62,046 nucleotides of DNA from Pseudomonas sp. MWU15-20650 (GTDB taxonomy: Bacteria > Pseudomonadota > Gammaproteobacteria > Pseudomonadales > Pseudomonadaceae), in contig NZ_JALJFG010000039.1 of assembly GCF_023242475.1 (NCBI RefSeq), positions 1 to 62,046 on the forward strand, read 5' to 3'. The notes under the pieces are model-generated. The model saw only the letters and a list, made by a program, of their open reading frames with translations. It was not told where the DNA came from and did no database searches. Shown in pieces: positions 47,105 through 54,807 of this stretch. Within the stretch, counting starts at the first letter, position 1. Every line of letters begins with the position of its first letter. The translations under genes and the position numbers were made by a program.

Positions 47105-48159
47105 ACGACCTGCAACTGTTGGGCCCGCGGGCCTATGGCGAGGCGCTGGGCAGCGCGGTACTGAAGGCCACGGCTGAAGATTTCCAGGTCGACGAAGTGC
47201 TGGACATCCCGCTGACCGGCGAGGGTGAGCACCTGTGGTTGTGGGTGGAAAAGCGCGGCCTGAACACCGAAGAAGCCGCGCGGCGGATCGCCAAGGCTGC
47301 CGGTGTGCCGTTGCGTACCGTCAGCTATGCGGGCCTCAAGGATCGCCAGGCGTTGACCCGCCAGTGGTTCAGCGTGCAACTGCCGGGCAAGGCCGACCCG
47401 GACATGAGCGGCGCGGAAAACGACACGCTCAAGATCCTTAAAACCGCCCGTCATAAGCGCAAGTTGCAGCGTGGCGCGCATTCGGCCAACGGTTTCACCT
47501 TGCGCCTGACCCAACTGGCCGGTGATACCGCGGCCATCGACGCGCGTTTGCAATTGATTGCCCAGCACGGCATTCCGAATTATTTCGGTGCCCAGCGTTT
47601 TGGCCACAACGGTGGCAACGTCGTGGATGCCCGTGAATGGGCTGCACGCAAGGCCCTGCCGGAGCAGCGCAATGTGCGTTCGCGGTTGCTGTCCACGGCC
47701 CGCAGTTTCCTGTTCAACAAGGTGCTGGCGGCACGTGTGGCCGACGGTTCCTGGCAGCGCGCCCAAGTGGGGGACCTGCTGGCCTTTACCGACAGCCGTA
47801 GTTTTTTCCCGGCCGGGGAGGCTGAATGCAGCGATCCGCGCCTGGCAATTCTCGACCTGCACCCGACCGGTCCGCAGTGGGGTGAGGGTGATTCGCCGGC
47901 TGCAGGCGCAACCCATGAACTGGAACAAGCCGTCGCCGCCGGCGAAGCCGACCTGCGTGATTGGCTGGTGAATGCGGGCATGAGCCAGGAACGTCGCATT
48001 CTTCGACTGCCCATTGGCGGGTTGACGTGGCATTATCCCGGGCCTGACATTCTGCAATTGGAATTCGTCCTGCCGGCCGGATGCTTCGCCACTGTCTTGG
48101 TGCGCGAGCTTGTTGATCTGGTGCCGGTGGGGCAGACGGACAGCCCATGCGTATTCTGA
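47101..48159 (+). CDS. truD: tRNA pseudouridine(13) synthase
   Basis: TruD makes pseudouridine 13 in tRNA-Glu. The 352-residue protein has the catalytic D81 in YAGLKDRQA and the family's GIPNYFGAQRFG motif with a later insertion domain. It overlaps ispF by four bases and surE by 13 bases, part of the conserved ispF-truD-surE-pcm-nlpD-rpoS cluster. Confidence 0.96.
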   Translation: MNDLQLLGPRAYGEALGSAVLKATAEDFQVDEVLDIPLTGEGEHLWLWVEKRGLNTEEAARRIAKAAGVPLRTVSYAGLKDRQALTRQWFSVQLPGKADPDMSGAENDTLKILKTARHKRKLQRGAHSANGFTLRLTQLAGDTAAIDARLQLIAQHGIPNYFGAQRFGHNGGNVVDAREWAARKALPEQRNVRSRLLSTARSFLFNKVLAARVADGSWQRAQVGDLLAFTDSRSFFPAGEAECSDPRLAILDLHPTGPQWGEGDSPAAGATHELEQAVAAGEADLRDWLVNAGMSQERRILRLPIGGLTWHYPGPDILQLEFVLPAGCFATVLVRELVDLVPVGQTDSPCVF

Positions 48160-48896
48160 TATCAAACGATGACGGTGCCACCGCACCCGGTCTTGCCGCG
48201 CTCTATGCTGCGCTGGAAGATTACGCCGAGTGCGTGGTGGTCGCCCCCGACCAGGACAAGAGCGGCGCCAGCAGTTCGCTGACGCTCGACCGTCCGCTGC
48301 ACCCGCAAGTCCTGGCCAATGGCTTTATCAGCGTGAATGGCACTCCCACTGACTGCGTGCACTTGGCAATCAACAGCTTGTTGGAGCATGAGCCGGACCT
48401 GGTGGTCTCGGGTATCAACCTCGGCGCCAACCTGGGAGATGATGTGCTGTATTCCGGCACTGTAGCGGCCGCCCTTGAAGGGCGCTTCCTCGGCCGAACC
48501 TCGTTTGCCTTTTCCTTCGCTTCCCGGCAACTGGATAACCTGGCGACTGCGGCGTATTTCGCGCGCAAGCTGGTGCAGGCCCATGGTTCGCTGGAATTAC
48601 CCCCGCGCACCGTCCTCAACGTCAATGTGCCTAACCTGCCCCTCGACCACATTCGCGGTATCCAGCTGACGCGTCTGGGCCATCGTGCCCGCGCGGCGGC
48701 GCCCTTGAAGGTGGTCGACCCGCGTGGCAAGGAAGGCTATTGGATTGCCGCTGCGGGCGATGCCGAAGACGGTGGCCCTGGGACAGATTTTCATGCGGTG
48801 ATGCAAGGTTATGTTTCGATTACCCCGTTGCAACTTGATCGCACCTTCAGTGATGCCTTCGGTAGCCTCGATGGCTGGCTGGAGGGGCTGCGTTAA
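48147..48896 (+). CDS. surE: 5'/3'-nucleotidase SurE
   Basis: SurE is a metal-dependent nucleoside monophosphatase associated with stationary-phase survival. The 249-residue protein starts MRILISNDDGATAPGL, with the metal aspartates in NDDG, and has the SGINLGANLGDDVLYSGTVAAA motif. The start lies within truD and the stop shares a base with the pcm start codon. Confidence 0.97.
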   Translation: MRILISNDDGATAPGLAALYAALEDYAECVVVAPDQDKSGASSSLTLDRPLHPQVLANGFISVNGTPTDCVHLAINSLLEHEPDLVVSGINLGANLGDDVLYSGTVAAALEGRFLGRTSFAFSFASRQLDNLATAAYFARKLVQAHGSLELPPRTVLNVNVPNLPLDHIRGIQLTRLGHRARAAAPLKVVDPRGKEGYWIAAAGDAEDGGPGTDFHAVMQGYVSITPLQLDRTFSDAFGSLDGWLEGLR

Positions 48897-49573
48897 TGGC
48901 GCGTGAACAAGACGACCTGTTGCGCCGTGGCATCGGGATGACCTCCCAACGGACCCGCGAGCGTTTGATCCAGCGCCTTTATGAAGAGGGGTTGTCCAAC
49001 GCCCAGGTGCTGGAAGTGATCCGGCGTACACCACGGCACCTGTTTGTCGATGAGGCCCTTGCGCACCGTGCGTATGAAGATACGGCGCTGCCGATCGGCC
49101 ACAACCAGACTATCTCCCAGCCTTATATGGTCGCGCGCATGAGCGAACTGCTGCTGGCGGCGGGGCCGTTGGATAAGGTGCTGGAGATCGGTACCGGCTC
49201 CGGCTACCAGACGGCCGTGCTGTCGCAGCTGGTGGAGCGGGTATTCTCCGTGGAGCGCATCAAGGTGCTGCAGGATCGTGCCAAGGAACGCCTGGTAGAG
49301 CTCAACCTGCGCAACGTCGTGTTCCGCTGGGGCGATGGCTGGGAGGGCTGGCCGGCATTGGCGCCTTATAACGGGATCATCGTCACTGCCGTAGCCACCG
49401 ATGTACCGCAAGCGTTGTTGGATCAATTGGCCCCTGGAGGGCGCTTGGTCATCCCGGTGGGCTCCGGAGAGGTGCAACAATTGATGCTCATTATCCGTGA
49501 GGAAGAGGGCTTTTCCCGGCATGTGCTGGGGGCCGTGCGGTTTGTGCCACTGCTTAATGGTCCGCTGGCCTGA
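48896..49573 (+). CDS. pcm: Protein-L-isoaspartate O-methyltransferase
   Basis: Pcm repairs isoaspartyl damage in ageing proteins with SAM. The protein has 225 residues from ATG 48896; an internal ATG at 48938 (MTSQRTRERL) gives 211 residues, the common annotated length. The SAM motif VLEIGTGSGYQTAVL and post-motif LAPGGRLVIPVG are clear. The first start overlaps the surE stop (TAATG), which supports coupling. Confidence 0.95.
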   Translation: MAREQDDLLRRGIGMTSQRTRERLIQRLYEEGLSNAQVLEVIRRTPRHLFVDEALAHRAYEDTALPIGHNQTISQPYMVARMSELLLAAGPLDKVLEIGTGSGYQTAVLSQLVERVFSVERIKVLQDRAKERLVELNLRNVVFRWGDGWEGWPALAPYNGIIVTAVATDVPQALLDQLAPGGRLVIPVGSGEVQQLMLIIREEEGFSRHVLGAVRFVPLLNGPLA

Positions 49574-49716
49574 TCATTTGTTCGCACACAGTGAATTCTG
49601 TTGGCGAGGATGTGTCTTACAGCGGGGTCTATAGAGTCAACATAATTGGGAACCGGTTTTAAACACGAGAAATTTTTTCGTTTCAGGCGTGTGCCGGTAA
49701 AAACCCAATGCCCAGT

Positions 49717-49722
49717 TATACT
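49717..49722 (+). promoter_or_regulatory. Candidate -10 box upstream of nlpD
   Basis: TATACT matches the sigma-70/sigma-S -10 pattern but no good -35 is found at 16-18 bases. It lies in the 210-base pcm-nlpD gap, about 60 bases before the start codon. Confidence 0.3.
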
Positions 49723-49783
49723 TGCGTCATATTTCAAGCCTGATACAGGCGTTAACGTTCAGCCACCACAAAGGGAGCGGCGG

Positions 49784-50620
49784 GTGAGTCTCACAGGTCC
49801 TGCGCAGCGAATGAGTAAAACAAGCTTTCAGCGACTGGTGCTTGGCCTTGTCTTGAGTTCCTTATTGGCAGCTTGCTCGAGCACGCCATCCGGCGGTGCG
49901 CGGGTGGTTGACCGCAATAATGCCGTGCCGCAAAAGCCGACGGTGACCACCGGTCAATACGTGGTGCGCAAGGGCGACACACTGTTCTCGATTGCCTTCC
50001 GTTATGGCTGGGATTACAAGGCGCTGGCCGCCCGGAACAACATTCCTGTGCCATATACGATACATCCGGGGCAAACCATTCGTTTCGATGGTCGCACCGG
50101 TTCTGCGCCTACGACAGTCGTGAAATATTCCGGATCTACGCCGTCGTCTTCGAGCAAAACCACGATCATCACTCGGCCTGCAGGCAGCGCCGCGCCTACG
50201 GTTGCGAACAAACCGGCACCCGCGCCGTTGCCTCCTGCCGGGCCCGCTCCGACGGGTTGGGGATGGCCGTCAAACGGTGTTTTGATTGGAAAATTCTCTT
50301 CAAACGGTAGTTTGAATAAAGGCATTGATATCGCCGGGGATTTGGGACAGCCTGTTTTAGCTGCGTCTGATGGGACAGTGGTTTACGCCGGGAGTGGTTT
50401 ACGGGGCTACGGCGAACTGGTCATCATCAAACACAGCGATACCTACGTCAGTGCTTACGGTCACAACCGTAGGCTGTTGGTTCGGGAGGGGCAGCAGGTC
50501 AAAGTCGGACAGACAATTGCCGAAATGGGGTCAACTGGTACAGACCGGGTGAAACTGCACTTTGAGATTCGCCGCCAAGGGAAACCTGTAGATCCGCTGC
50601 AATTCCTGCCCCGTCGTTGA
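49784..50620 (+). CDS. nlpD: Lipoprotein NlpD, LysM and degenerate LytM
   Basis: NlpD activates the amidase AmiC to split daughter-cell peptidoglycan. The GTG at 49784 has GGGAGCGG upstream and gives a 278-residue precursor; the ATG at 49811 is the alternative. The lipobox ends at C31 (SSLLAAC). A LysM domain (about residues 61-105, YVVRKGDTLFSIAFRYGW) is followed by a Pro/Ala/Ser linker and an M23 fold. The first zinc His is replaced (NKGIDI rather than HxGID), so it is an activator rather than an enzyme. The rpoS promoter usually lies inside nlpD in this group. Confidence 0.94.
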   Translation: MSLTGPAQRMSKTSFQRLVLGLVLSSLLAACSSTPSGGARVVDRNNAVPQKPTVTTGQYVVRKGDTLFSIAFRYGWDYKALAARNNIPVPYTIHPGQTIRFDGRTGSAPTTVVKYSGSTPSSSSKTTIITRPAGSAAPTVANKPAPAPLPPAGPAPTGWGWPSNGVLIGKFSSNGSLNKGIDIAGDLGQPVLAASDGTVVYAGSGLRGYGELVIIKHSDTYVSAYGHNRRLLVREGQQVKVGQTIAEMGSTGTDRVKLHFEIRRQGKPVDPLQFLPRR

Positions 50621-50630
50621 TGTGTTGCAC

Positions 50631-50660
50631 AGCCTGTTCCTCACGTAGAAGGAACAGGCT
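50631..50660 (+). other. Hairpin in the rpoS leader
   Basis: AGCCTGTTCCT and AGGAACAGGCT form a perfect 11-bp stem with an 8-base loop. No T-tract follows. It lies 11 bases after the nlpD stop and about 65 bases before the rpoS start, so it would be in the rpoS mRNA leader. Confidence 0.75.
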
Positions 50661-50725
50661 CCAGCGTTGCCAAGGATAAAGGCGTCGCTTGAGCTTGAGG
50701 TCGAACTCACCAAAGGACTATAACA

Positions 50726-51736
50726 ATGGCTCTCAGTAAAGAAGCGCCGGAGTTTGACATCGACGATGAGGTTCTCCTTGAAATGGAGATTCTCACCGAA
50801 AAGGAATCGATGTCGAATGATGAAGGGTCTGCTACACCTTCAGTTCGCACCAAATCCAAGAACTCCACTGCGTTAAAGCAACACAAGTACATTGATTACA
50901 CGCGGGCGCTCGACGCCACGCAGTTGTATCTCAATGAAATCGGCTTTTCCCCTCTGCTGACTCCCGAAGAAGAAGTCCATTTTGCGCGCCTGTCGCAAAA
51001 AGGCGATCCGGCTGGGCGTAAGCGCATGATTGAAAGCAACCTGCGCCTGGTGGTGAAGATCGCCCGACGCTACGTCAATCGTGGGCTTTCACTGCTGGAC
51101 CTGATCGAGGAGGGCAACCTGGGCTTGATCCGGGCTGTGGAGAAGTTTGATCCTGAGCGGGGCTTCCGCTTTTCGACGTATGCCACCTGGTGGATTCGCC
51201 AGACCATCGAACGGGCGATCATGAATCAAACCCGTACGATCCGGTTGCCAATCCATGTGGTCAAGGAGCTCAACGTCTACCTGCGGGCAGCGCGCGAGCT
51301 GACACAAAAACTCGATCATGAACCCTCGCCTGAAGAGATCGCCAACCTGCTGGAAAAACCGGTAGGGGAGGTCAAGCGCATGCTTGGCCTGAACGAGCGC
51401 GTCTCTTCGGTCGATGTCTCGCTGGGTCCGGATTCGGATAAAACCCTGCTGGACACCCTGACGGATGATCGTCCGACTGATCCTTGCGAACTGTTGCAGG
51501 ACGATGATCTTTCCCAAAGCATTGACCAGTGGCTGTCAGAGCTTACGGACAAGCAGCGTGAAGTGGTGATCCGCCGCTTTGGCCTGCGCGGCCATGAGAG
51601 CAGCACCCTGGAGGACGTAGGCCTGGAGATCGGCCTGACCCGTGAGCGGGTGCGGCAGATCCAGGTAGAGGGCCTCAAGCGCTTGCGTGAGATCCTGGAG
51701 AAGAATGGCTTGTCGAGTGAGTCGTTGTTTCAGTAA
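50726..51736 (+). CDS. rpoS: RNA polymerase sigma factor RpoS
   Basis: RpoS is the stationary-phase and general stress sigma factor. The 336-residue protein has an acidic N-terminal region (residues 1-40), DATQLYLNEIGFSPLLT (region 1.2), sigma region 2 with RFSTYATWWIRQTIERA, region 3, and a region 4 helix-turn-helix with EDVGLEIGLTRERVRQIQ. AAAGGA lies before the ATG. It ends the nlpD-rpoS pair and is followed by a REPIN, then a gene pointing the other way. Confidence 0.99.
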   Translation: MALSKEAPEFDIDDEVLLEMEILTEKESMSNDEGSATPSVRTKSKNSTALKQHKYIDYTRALDATQLYLNEIGFSPLLTPEEEVHFARLSQKGDPAGRKRMIESNLRLVVKIARRYVNRGLSLLDLIEEGNLGLIRAVEKFDPERGFRFSTYATWWIRQTIERAIMNQTRTIRLPIHVVKELNVYLRAARELTQKLDHEPSPEEIANLLEKPVGEVKRMLGLNERVSSVDVSLGPDSDKTLLDTLTDDRPTDPCELLQDDDLSQSIDQWLSELTDKQREVVIRRFGLRGHESSTLEDVGLEIGLTRERVRQIQVEGLKRLREILEKNGLSSESLFQ

Positions 51737-51760
51737 CAGACGCAGTATGAATGCTTGAGT

Positions 51761-51848
51761 GTGGGAGGGGGGGTGCCCCCGATAGCGGTGTGACAGTCGC
51801 CAGATGTATCGACTGAACCACTGCAATCGGGGGCAAGCCCCTTCCCAC
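51761..51848. repeat. REPIN downstream of rpoS
   Basis: The left arm GTGGGAGGGGGGGTGCCCCC and the right arm GGGGGCAAGCCCCTTCCCAC flank a spacer of about 48 bases. The left arm has one extra G compared with other copies. It sits 24 bases after the rpoS stop, between convergent genes. Confidence 0.9.
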
Positions 51849-51899
51849 ATTTTTATGCCTGGCTTTTGTTCAGGTTTTTCCCGAATCCAGACATAAAAA

Positions 51900-51923
51900 A
51901 ACCCCGCTTTTAAGGGCGGGGTT
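51900..51923 (-). terminator. Intrinsic terminator of the cold-shock gene
   Basis: Read on the minus strand, AACCCCGC and GCGGGGTT form an 8-bp stem with a short loop followed by seven T. It lies 22 bases beyond the csp stop codon. Confidence 0.9.
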
Positions 51924-51945
51924 CTTTCGACTAAGTCAGTACAAG

Positions 51946-52155
51946 TTAGATAACTTGAACTTCTTCAGCTTGCATGCCTTTCTGACCGCGGGTAGCGATG
52001 AAAGAAACCTGTTGGCCTTCTTTCAGGCTTTTGAAGCCGTCGGATTGGATAGCTTTGAAGTGAACGAACAGGTCGTCACCGGATTGTGGAGTGATGAAGC
52101 CGAAGCCTTTTTCATCGTTGAACCACTTAACGGTACCAGTTTGGCGATTAGACAT
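51946..52155 (-). CDS. Cold-shock domain protein, CspA family
   Basis: This is a 69-residue single-stranded nucleic-acid-binding OB-fold protein. RNP1 (KGFGFI) and RNP2 (LFVHF) are intact, and the N-terminal TGTVKWFND is canonical. AAGGAGA is a strong ribosome site before the ATG. It acts as an RNA chaperone; whether it is cold-induced or constitutive cannot be told from the protein. The paralogue name is left open. Confidence 0.96.
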   Translation of the reverse strand: MSNRQTGTVKWFNDEKGFGFITPQSGDDLFVHFKAIQSDGFKSLKEGQQVSFIATRGQKGMQAEEVQVI

Positions 52156-52545
52156 GGTGTATCTCCTTGGACAAAGTTAACTGCGACTCAGGAAAAGCCC
52201 TGGCCGAGACTGAGTGCAAAGAGCAGGAAAAATTCTTGGAGATGGTTGGATCGAAATTCAACATATCGTGTAGAGATTCTCAGTGACACAAGCAGCACAG
52301 TGGCGCCACCTTAACCCTTTTTCCGGAACGTGCCAATGGTATTTCCGAAGGTTTCTCTATTTTCGTGACTGGCGGTGGTATTTACAGTCTCTAAGGTAGC
52401 CAGCACGGGTCCCGTCCCCACTGGCTAGCGCATATAGCCGGTAGTGCATTCATCAAGAAAAGCCCCGTGGCCTTTGAACCCCAAGGCCGGCCCCGGTAAG
52501 ATGGCCCACAGAATTTTTCCACCTCGCAATTTCAGGACACCCGCC
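52156..52545. promoter_or_regulatory. csp-dcd divergent intergenic region
   Basis: This 390-base gap has no convincing gene. The half next to csp is A+T-rich and probably holds the csp promoter and a long 5' leader, a feature of cold-shock mRNAs. The half next to dcd contains GGCC...GGCC palindromes near 52469-52492 and TAAGAT at 52497. No promoter could be fixed with confidence. Confidence 0.4.
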
Positions 52546-53112
52546 ATGAGCATCAAATCGGACAAGTGGATTCGCCGCATGGCGCAAGAGCACGGCATGA
52601 TCGAACCGTTTGTCGAGCGCCAGATTCGTGGCGAAGGCGACGAGCGCGTGATTTCGTACGGGGTTTCCAGCTACGGTTACGACGTGCGCTGCGCCGATGA
52701 ATTCAAGGTGTTCACCAACATCAATTCGGCGATCGTCGATCCGAAGAACTTCGACGAAAAGAGCTTCGTCGACGTCAAGAGCGACGTGTGCATCATCCCG
52801 CCAAACTCCTTTGCGCTGGCGCGCACCGTGGAATTCTTCCGTATTCCCCGTGATGTGCTGACCATCTGCCTGGGTAAAAGCACCTACGCGCGCTGCGGCA
52901 TTATCGTCAACGTGACCCCGCTGGAGCCTGAGTGGGAAGGGCACGTGACCCTGGAGTTCTCCAACACCACGACCTTGCCGGCGAAAATCTATGCCAACGA
53001 AGGCGTAGCACAAATGCTGTTCCTGCAGTCCGACGAGGCTTGTGAAGTCTCCTACAAAGACCGTGCGGGCAAATACCAGGGCCAGCGGGGCGTCACTCTC
53101 CCACGCGCTTGA
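52546..53112 (+). CDS. dcd: dCTP deaminase
   Basis: Dcd deaminates dCTP to dUTP, feeding dTMP synthesis. The 188-residue protein starts MSIKSDKWIRRMAQEHGMIEP and has the GKSTYARCG and nucleotide-site segment EGHVTLEFSNTT with a conserved catalytic Glu. The length is the usual 188 residues. In P. aeruginosa dcd is, from memory, far from rpoS, so this neighbourhood is a rearranged one. Confidence 0.97.
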   Translation: MSIKSDKWIRRMAQEHGMIEPFVERQIRGEGDERVISYGVSSYGYDVRCADEFKVFTNINSAIVDPKNFDEKSFVDVKSDVCIIPPNSFALARTVEFFRIPRDVLTICLGKSTYARCGIIVNVTPLEPEWEGHVTLEFSNTTTLPAKIYANEGVAQMLFLQSDEACEVSYKDRAGKYQGQRGVTLPRA

Positions 53113-53174
53113 TCGAACCGTCTTACACGTAAAGGGAATTAGTCTGCGGGAAGTGACTCTATTGGGTGTACTGC

Positions 53175-53199
53175 CTCGGTGCGTGCAAAACGCACCGAG
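53175..53199 (+). other. Strong hairpin before a 66-codon gene
   Basis: CTCGGTGCGT and ACGCACCGAG form a perfect 10-bp stem with loop GCAAA. It ends 20 bases before the ATG at 53220, leaving the ribosome site AGGAG single-stranded. No T-tract follows, so it is more likely a leader element than a terminator of dcd. Confidence 0.7.
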
Positions 53200-53219
53200 C
53201 CACGCTTGAGGAGTACTTT

Positions 53220-53420
53220 ATGAAGATCGACCCGCGAATCAGCGCCGAACTTGCCCGGCTTGAACCCAACCAGATTGGTGTTCTGGCCTGGTCCCTGATG
53301 GCCGATCCTGCCTATGCCGGCGGCATCCCTGGCCAACCTGATCCAGACTCTCCACAACCCATTGAGGAGCCGGGTTCGCCTACGGTCCCCGATGAGCCAC
53401 CTCCCGCACCTGTCGCCTGA
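53220..53420 (+). CDS. Small protein of unknown function, 66 aa
   Basis: GAGGAG at good spacing marks the ATG at 53220. The N-terminal half (MKIDPRISAELARLEPNQIG) looks folded and amphipathic. The C-terminal 30 residues are Pro/Glu/Ser-rich (for example PIEEPGSP) and probably disordered. No signal peptide or known domain is seen. A stable hairpin precedes the ribosome site. I believe similar short proteins occur in other Pseudomonas, but no function is known to me. Confidence 0.65.
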   Translation: MKIDPRISAELARLEPNQIGVLAWSLMADPAYAGGIPGQPDPDSPQPIEEPGSPTVPDEPPPAPVA

Positions 53421-53444
53421 CCGCTGGCAAGTCCGTCGGCGTTT

Positions 53445-54010
53445 CAGCGGATAGCCCAGACCTCTTGATCTCCGATGACAAAAAGTCGCTGATCAGCCGC
53501 TGGCTGTACTGCGTAACCCCCGGTAAAGGCACCGAACGCCGGCAACCCCGTCCCCGCAAGTGATACACCGGGTGCACATGCCCCGCCAGCCCATGATGGC
53601 TGGCATGCGGGTCGGGTTCATGCAGCAGGGCAAACGGCCCCATCAGCACAGTCGGGTACTACCTCGATATTCAAGTCGACAGGTGGATCGCCCGCGCGTT
53701 TGTCGTGCTTGCCGCGAATCAAGACCATGCTCAGATCAAGGTTACGCTCACGCCTGGCCCTCAAGGCACTCAGGGGGCCACTGGCGTGTGAGCCGGGGCC
53801 ATGCAGGAAGTCGACTCTCAGGTCCAGGCCCGTCTCCCGGGACAGCGCGCCGTGGTGCAGGGTGATCAACCCTGCCCAATCAGGGCGCGCCTCCAGCAAC
53901 CCCTGGTACCAAATCTCCGCTTGCAGGCATCCACTTCGGCGGCCAACGCGCGCATGGGCGCGATCCACAACACGGTCGGCGGTTCGGCTGGAGGCTCTAT
54001 GTCAAAGACC
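53445..54010 (-). pseudogene. Decayed lhr-pdeM remnant (DNA-repair helicase and phosphoesterase)
   Basis: Pieces of two neighbouring genes of the ligase-associated DNA damage response survive in order. From the Lhr-type DEXH helicase: EPPTVLWIAPMRALAAE, then EIWYQGLLEARPDWAGLI with LHHGALSRE, then LDLRVDF. From the PdeM metallophosphoesterase: FLHGPGSHASG, MVLIRGKHDKRAGDPP, then, after a frameshift, LMGPFALLHEP and LAGHVHPVYHLRGRG. After a further break comes FGAFTGGYAVQPA...VWAIR and its stop at 53445. Several internal deletions and at least two frame changes leave no functional product. An apparent 89-codon frame (53380-53649) is part of this wreck. The parts lie directly after the ABC transporter ATPase gene. 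Confidence 0.8.
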
Positions 54011-54029
54011 CTCCAGGCGTCGCAAAGGT

Positions 54030-54794
54030 TTACTTCAAATTGCCGCTCAGAAATTGCTGCAAGCGCTCACTCTTCGGGTTGCCCAGCACATCCTCCGGGG
54101 CGCCTTGCTCTTCTACCAGGCCTTTGTGCAGGAATAGCACCTGGCTCGACACCTTGCGCGCAAAGCTCATCTCGTGGGTCACCATAATCATGGTGCGGCC
54201 TTCCTCCGCCAGGCCCTGGATCACCTTCAAGACTTCGCCGACCAGTTCAGGGTCCAGCGCCGAGGTCGGCTCATCGAACAGCATCACCTCGGGCTCCATG
54301 GCCAGGGCACGGGCGATGGCGACTCGTTGTTGCTGGCCTCCGGACAGGAAGGCGGGGTACTGATCGGCTACACGCGCGGGTAACCCGACCTTGTCCAGGT
54401 AGCGACGGGCACGGTCTTCGGCGTCCTTCTTGCTGCAACCCAGCACGCGGCGCGGGGCCATGGTGATGTTTTCCAGCACGCTCATGTGGCTCCACAGGTT
54501 GAAGTGCTGGAACACCATCGCCAGCCGTGTACGCAGGCGTTGCAGCTCGGCGTCGTCGGCCACGCGCATGCCGTGGCGGTCGCTGACCATGCGGATCTGT
54601 TGGCCGTCGAGGGTCATGGCGCCGTCGTTGGGGGTTTCCAGAAAGTTGATGCAGCGTAGAAAGGTGCTTTTGCCCGAGCCGCTGGCGCCGATCAGGCTGA
54701 TCACGTCACCGGTCTTGGCCTTGAGGGAAACACCTTTAAGCACCTCATTGTCGCCATAGCTTTTGTGCAAGCCTTCAACGGTCAGTTTGTACAT
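54030..54794 (-). CDS. Polar/basic amino acid ABC transporter ATPase
   Basis: The 254-residue protein is close to AotP/HisP. It has Walker A GASGSGKST, Q-loop VFQHFNLW, signature LSGGQQQR, Walker B VMLFDEPTSALD and the H-loop His in VTHEM. It powers uptake through the two permeases encoded upstream. ATG 54794 has GAGGA before it. It is the last gene of a five-gene cluster in the order binding protein, permease, permease, acylase-like, ATPase, which matches aotJQMOP. Unlike aot in P. aeruginosa, no argR follows. Confidence 0.93.
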   Translation of the reverse strand: MYKLTVEGLHKSYGDNEVLKGVSLKAKTGDVISLIGASGSGKSTFLRCINFLETPNDGAMTLDGQQIRMVSDRHGMRVADDAELQRLRTRLAMVFQHFNLWSHMSVLENITMAPRRVLGCSKKDAEDRARRYLDKVGLPARVADQYPAFLSGGQQQRVAIARALAMEPEVMLFDEPTSALDPELVGEVLKVIQGLAEEGRTMIMVTHEMSFARKVSSQVLFLHKGLVEEQGAPEDVLGNPKSERLQQFLSGNLK

Positions 54795-54807
54795 GGGGCG
54801 TGCATCC

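Noticed and set aside
53380..53649. An 89-codon gene on the minus strand
   Set aside because: Its first half matches PdeM but the frame shifts away from the PdeM C terminus, which resumes in another frame. It is part of the pseudogene.
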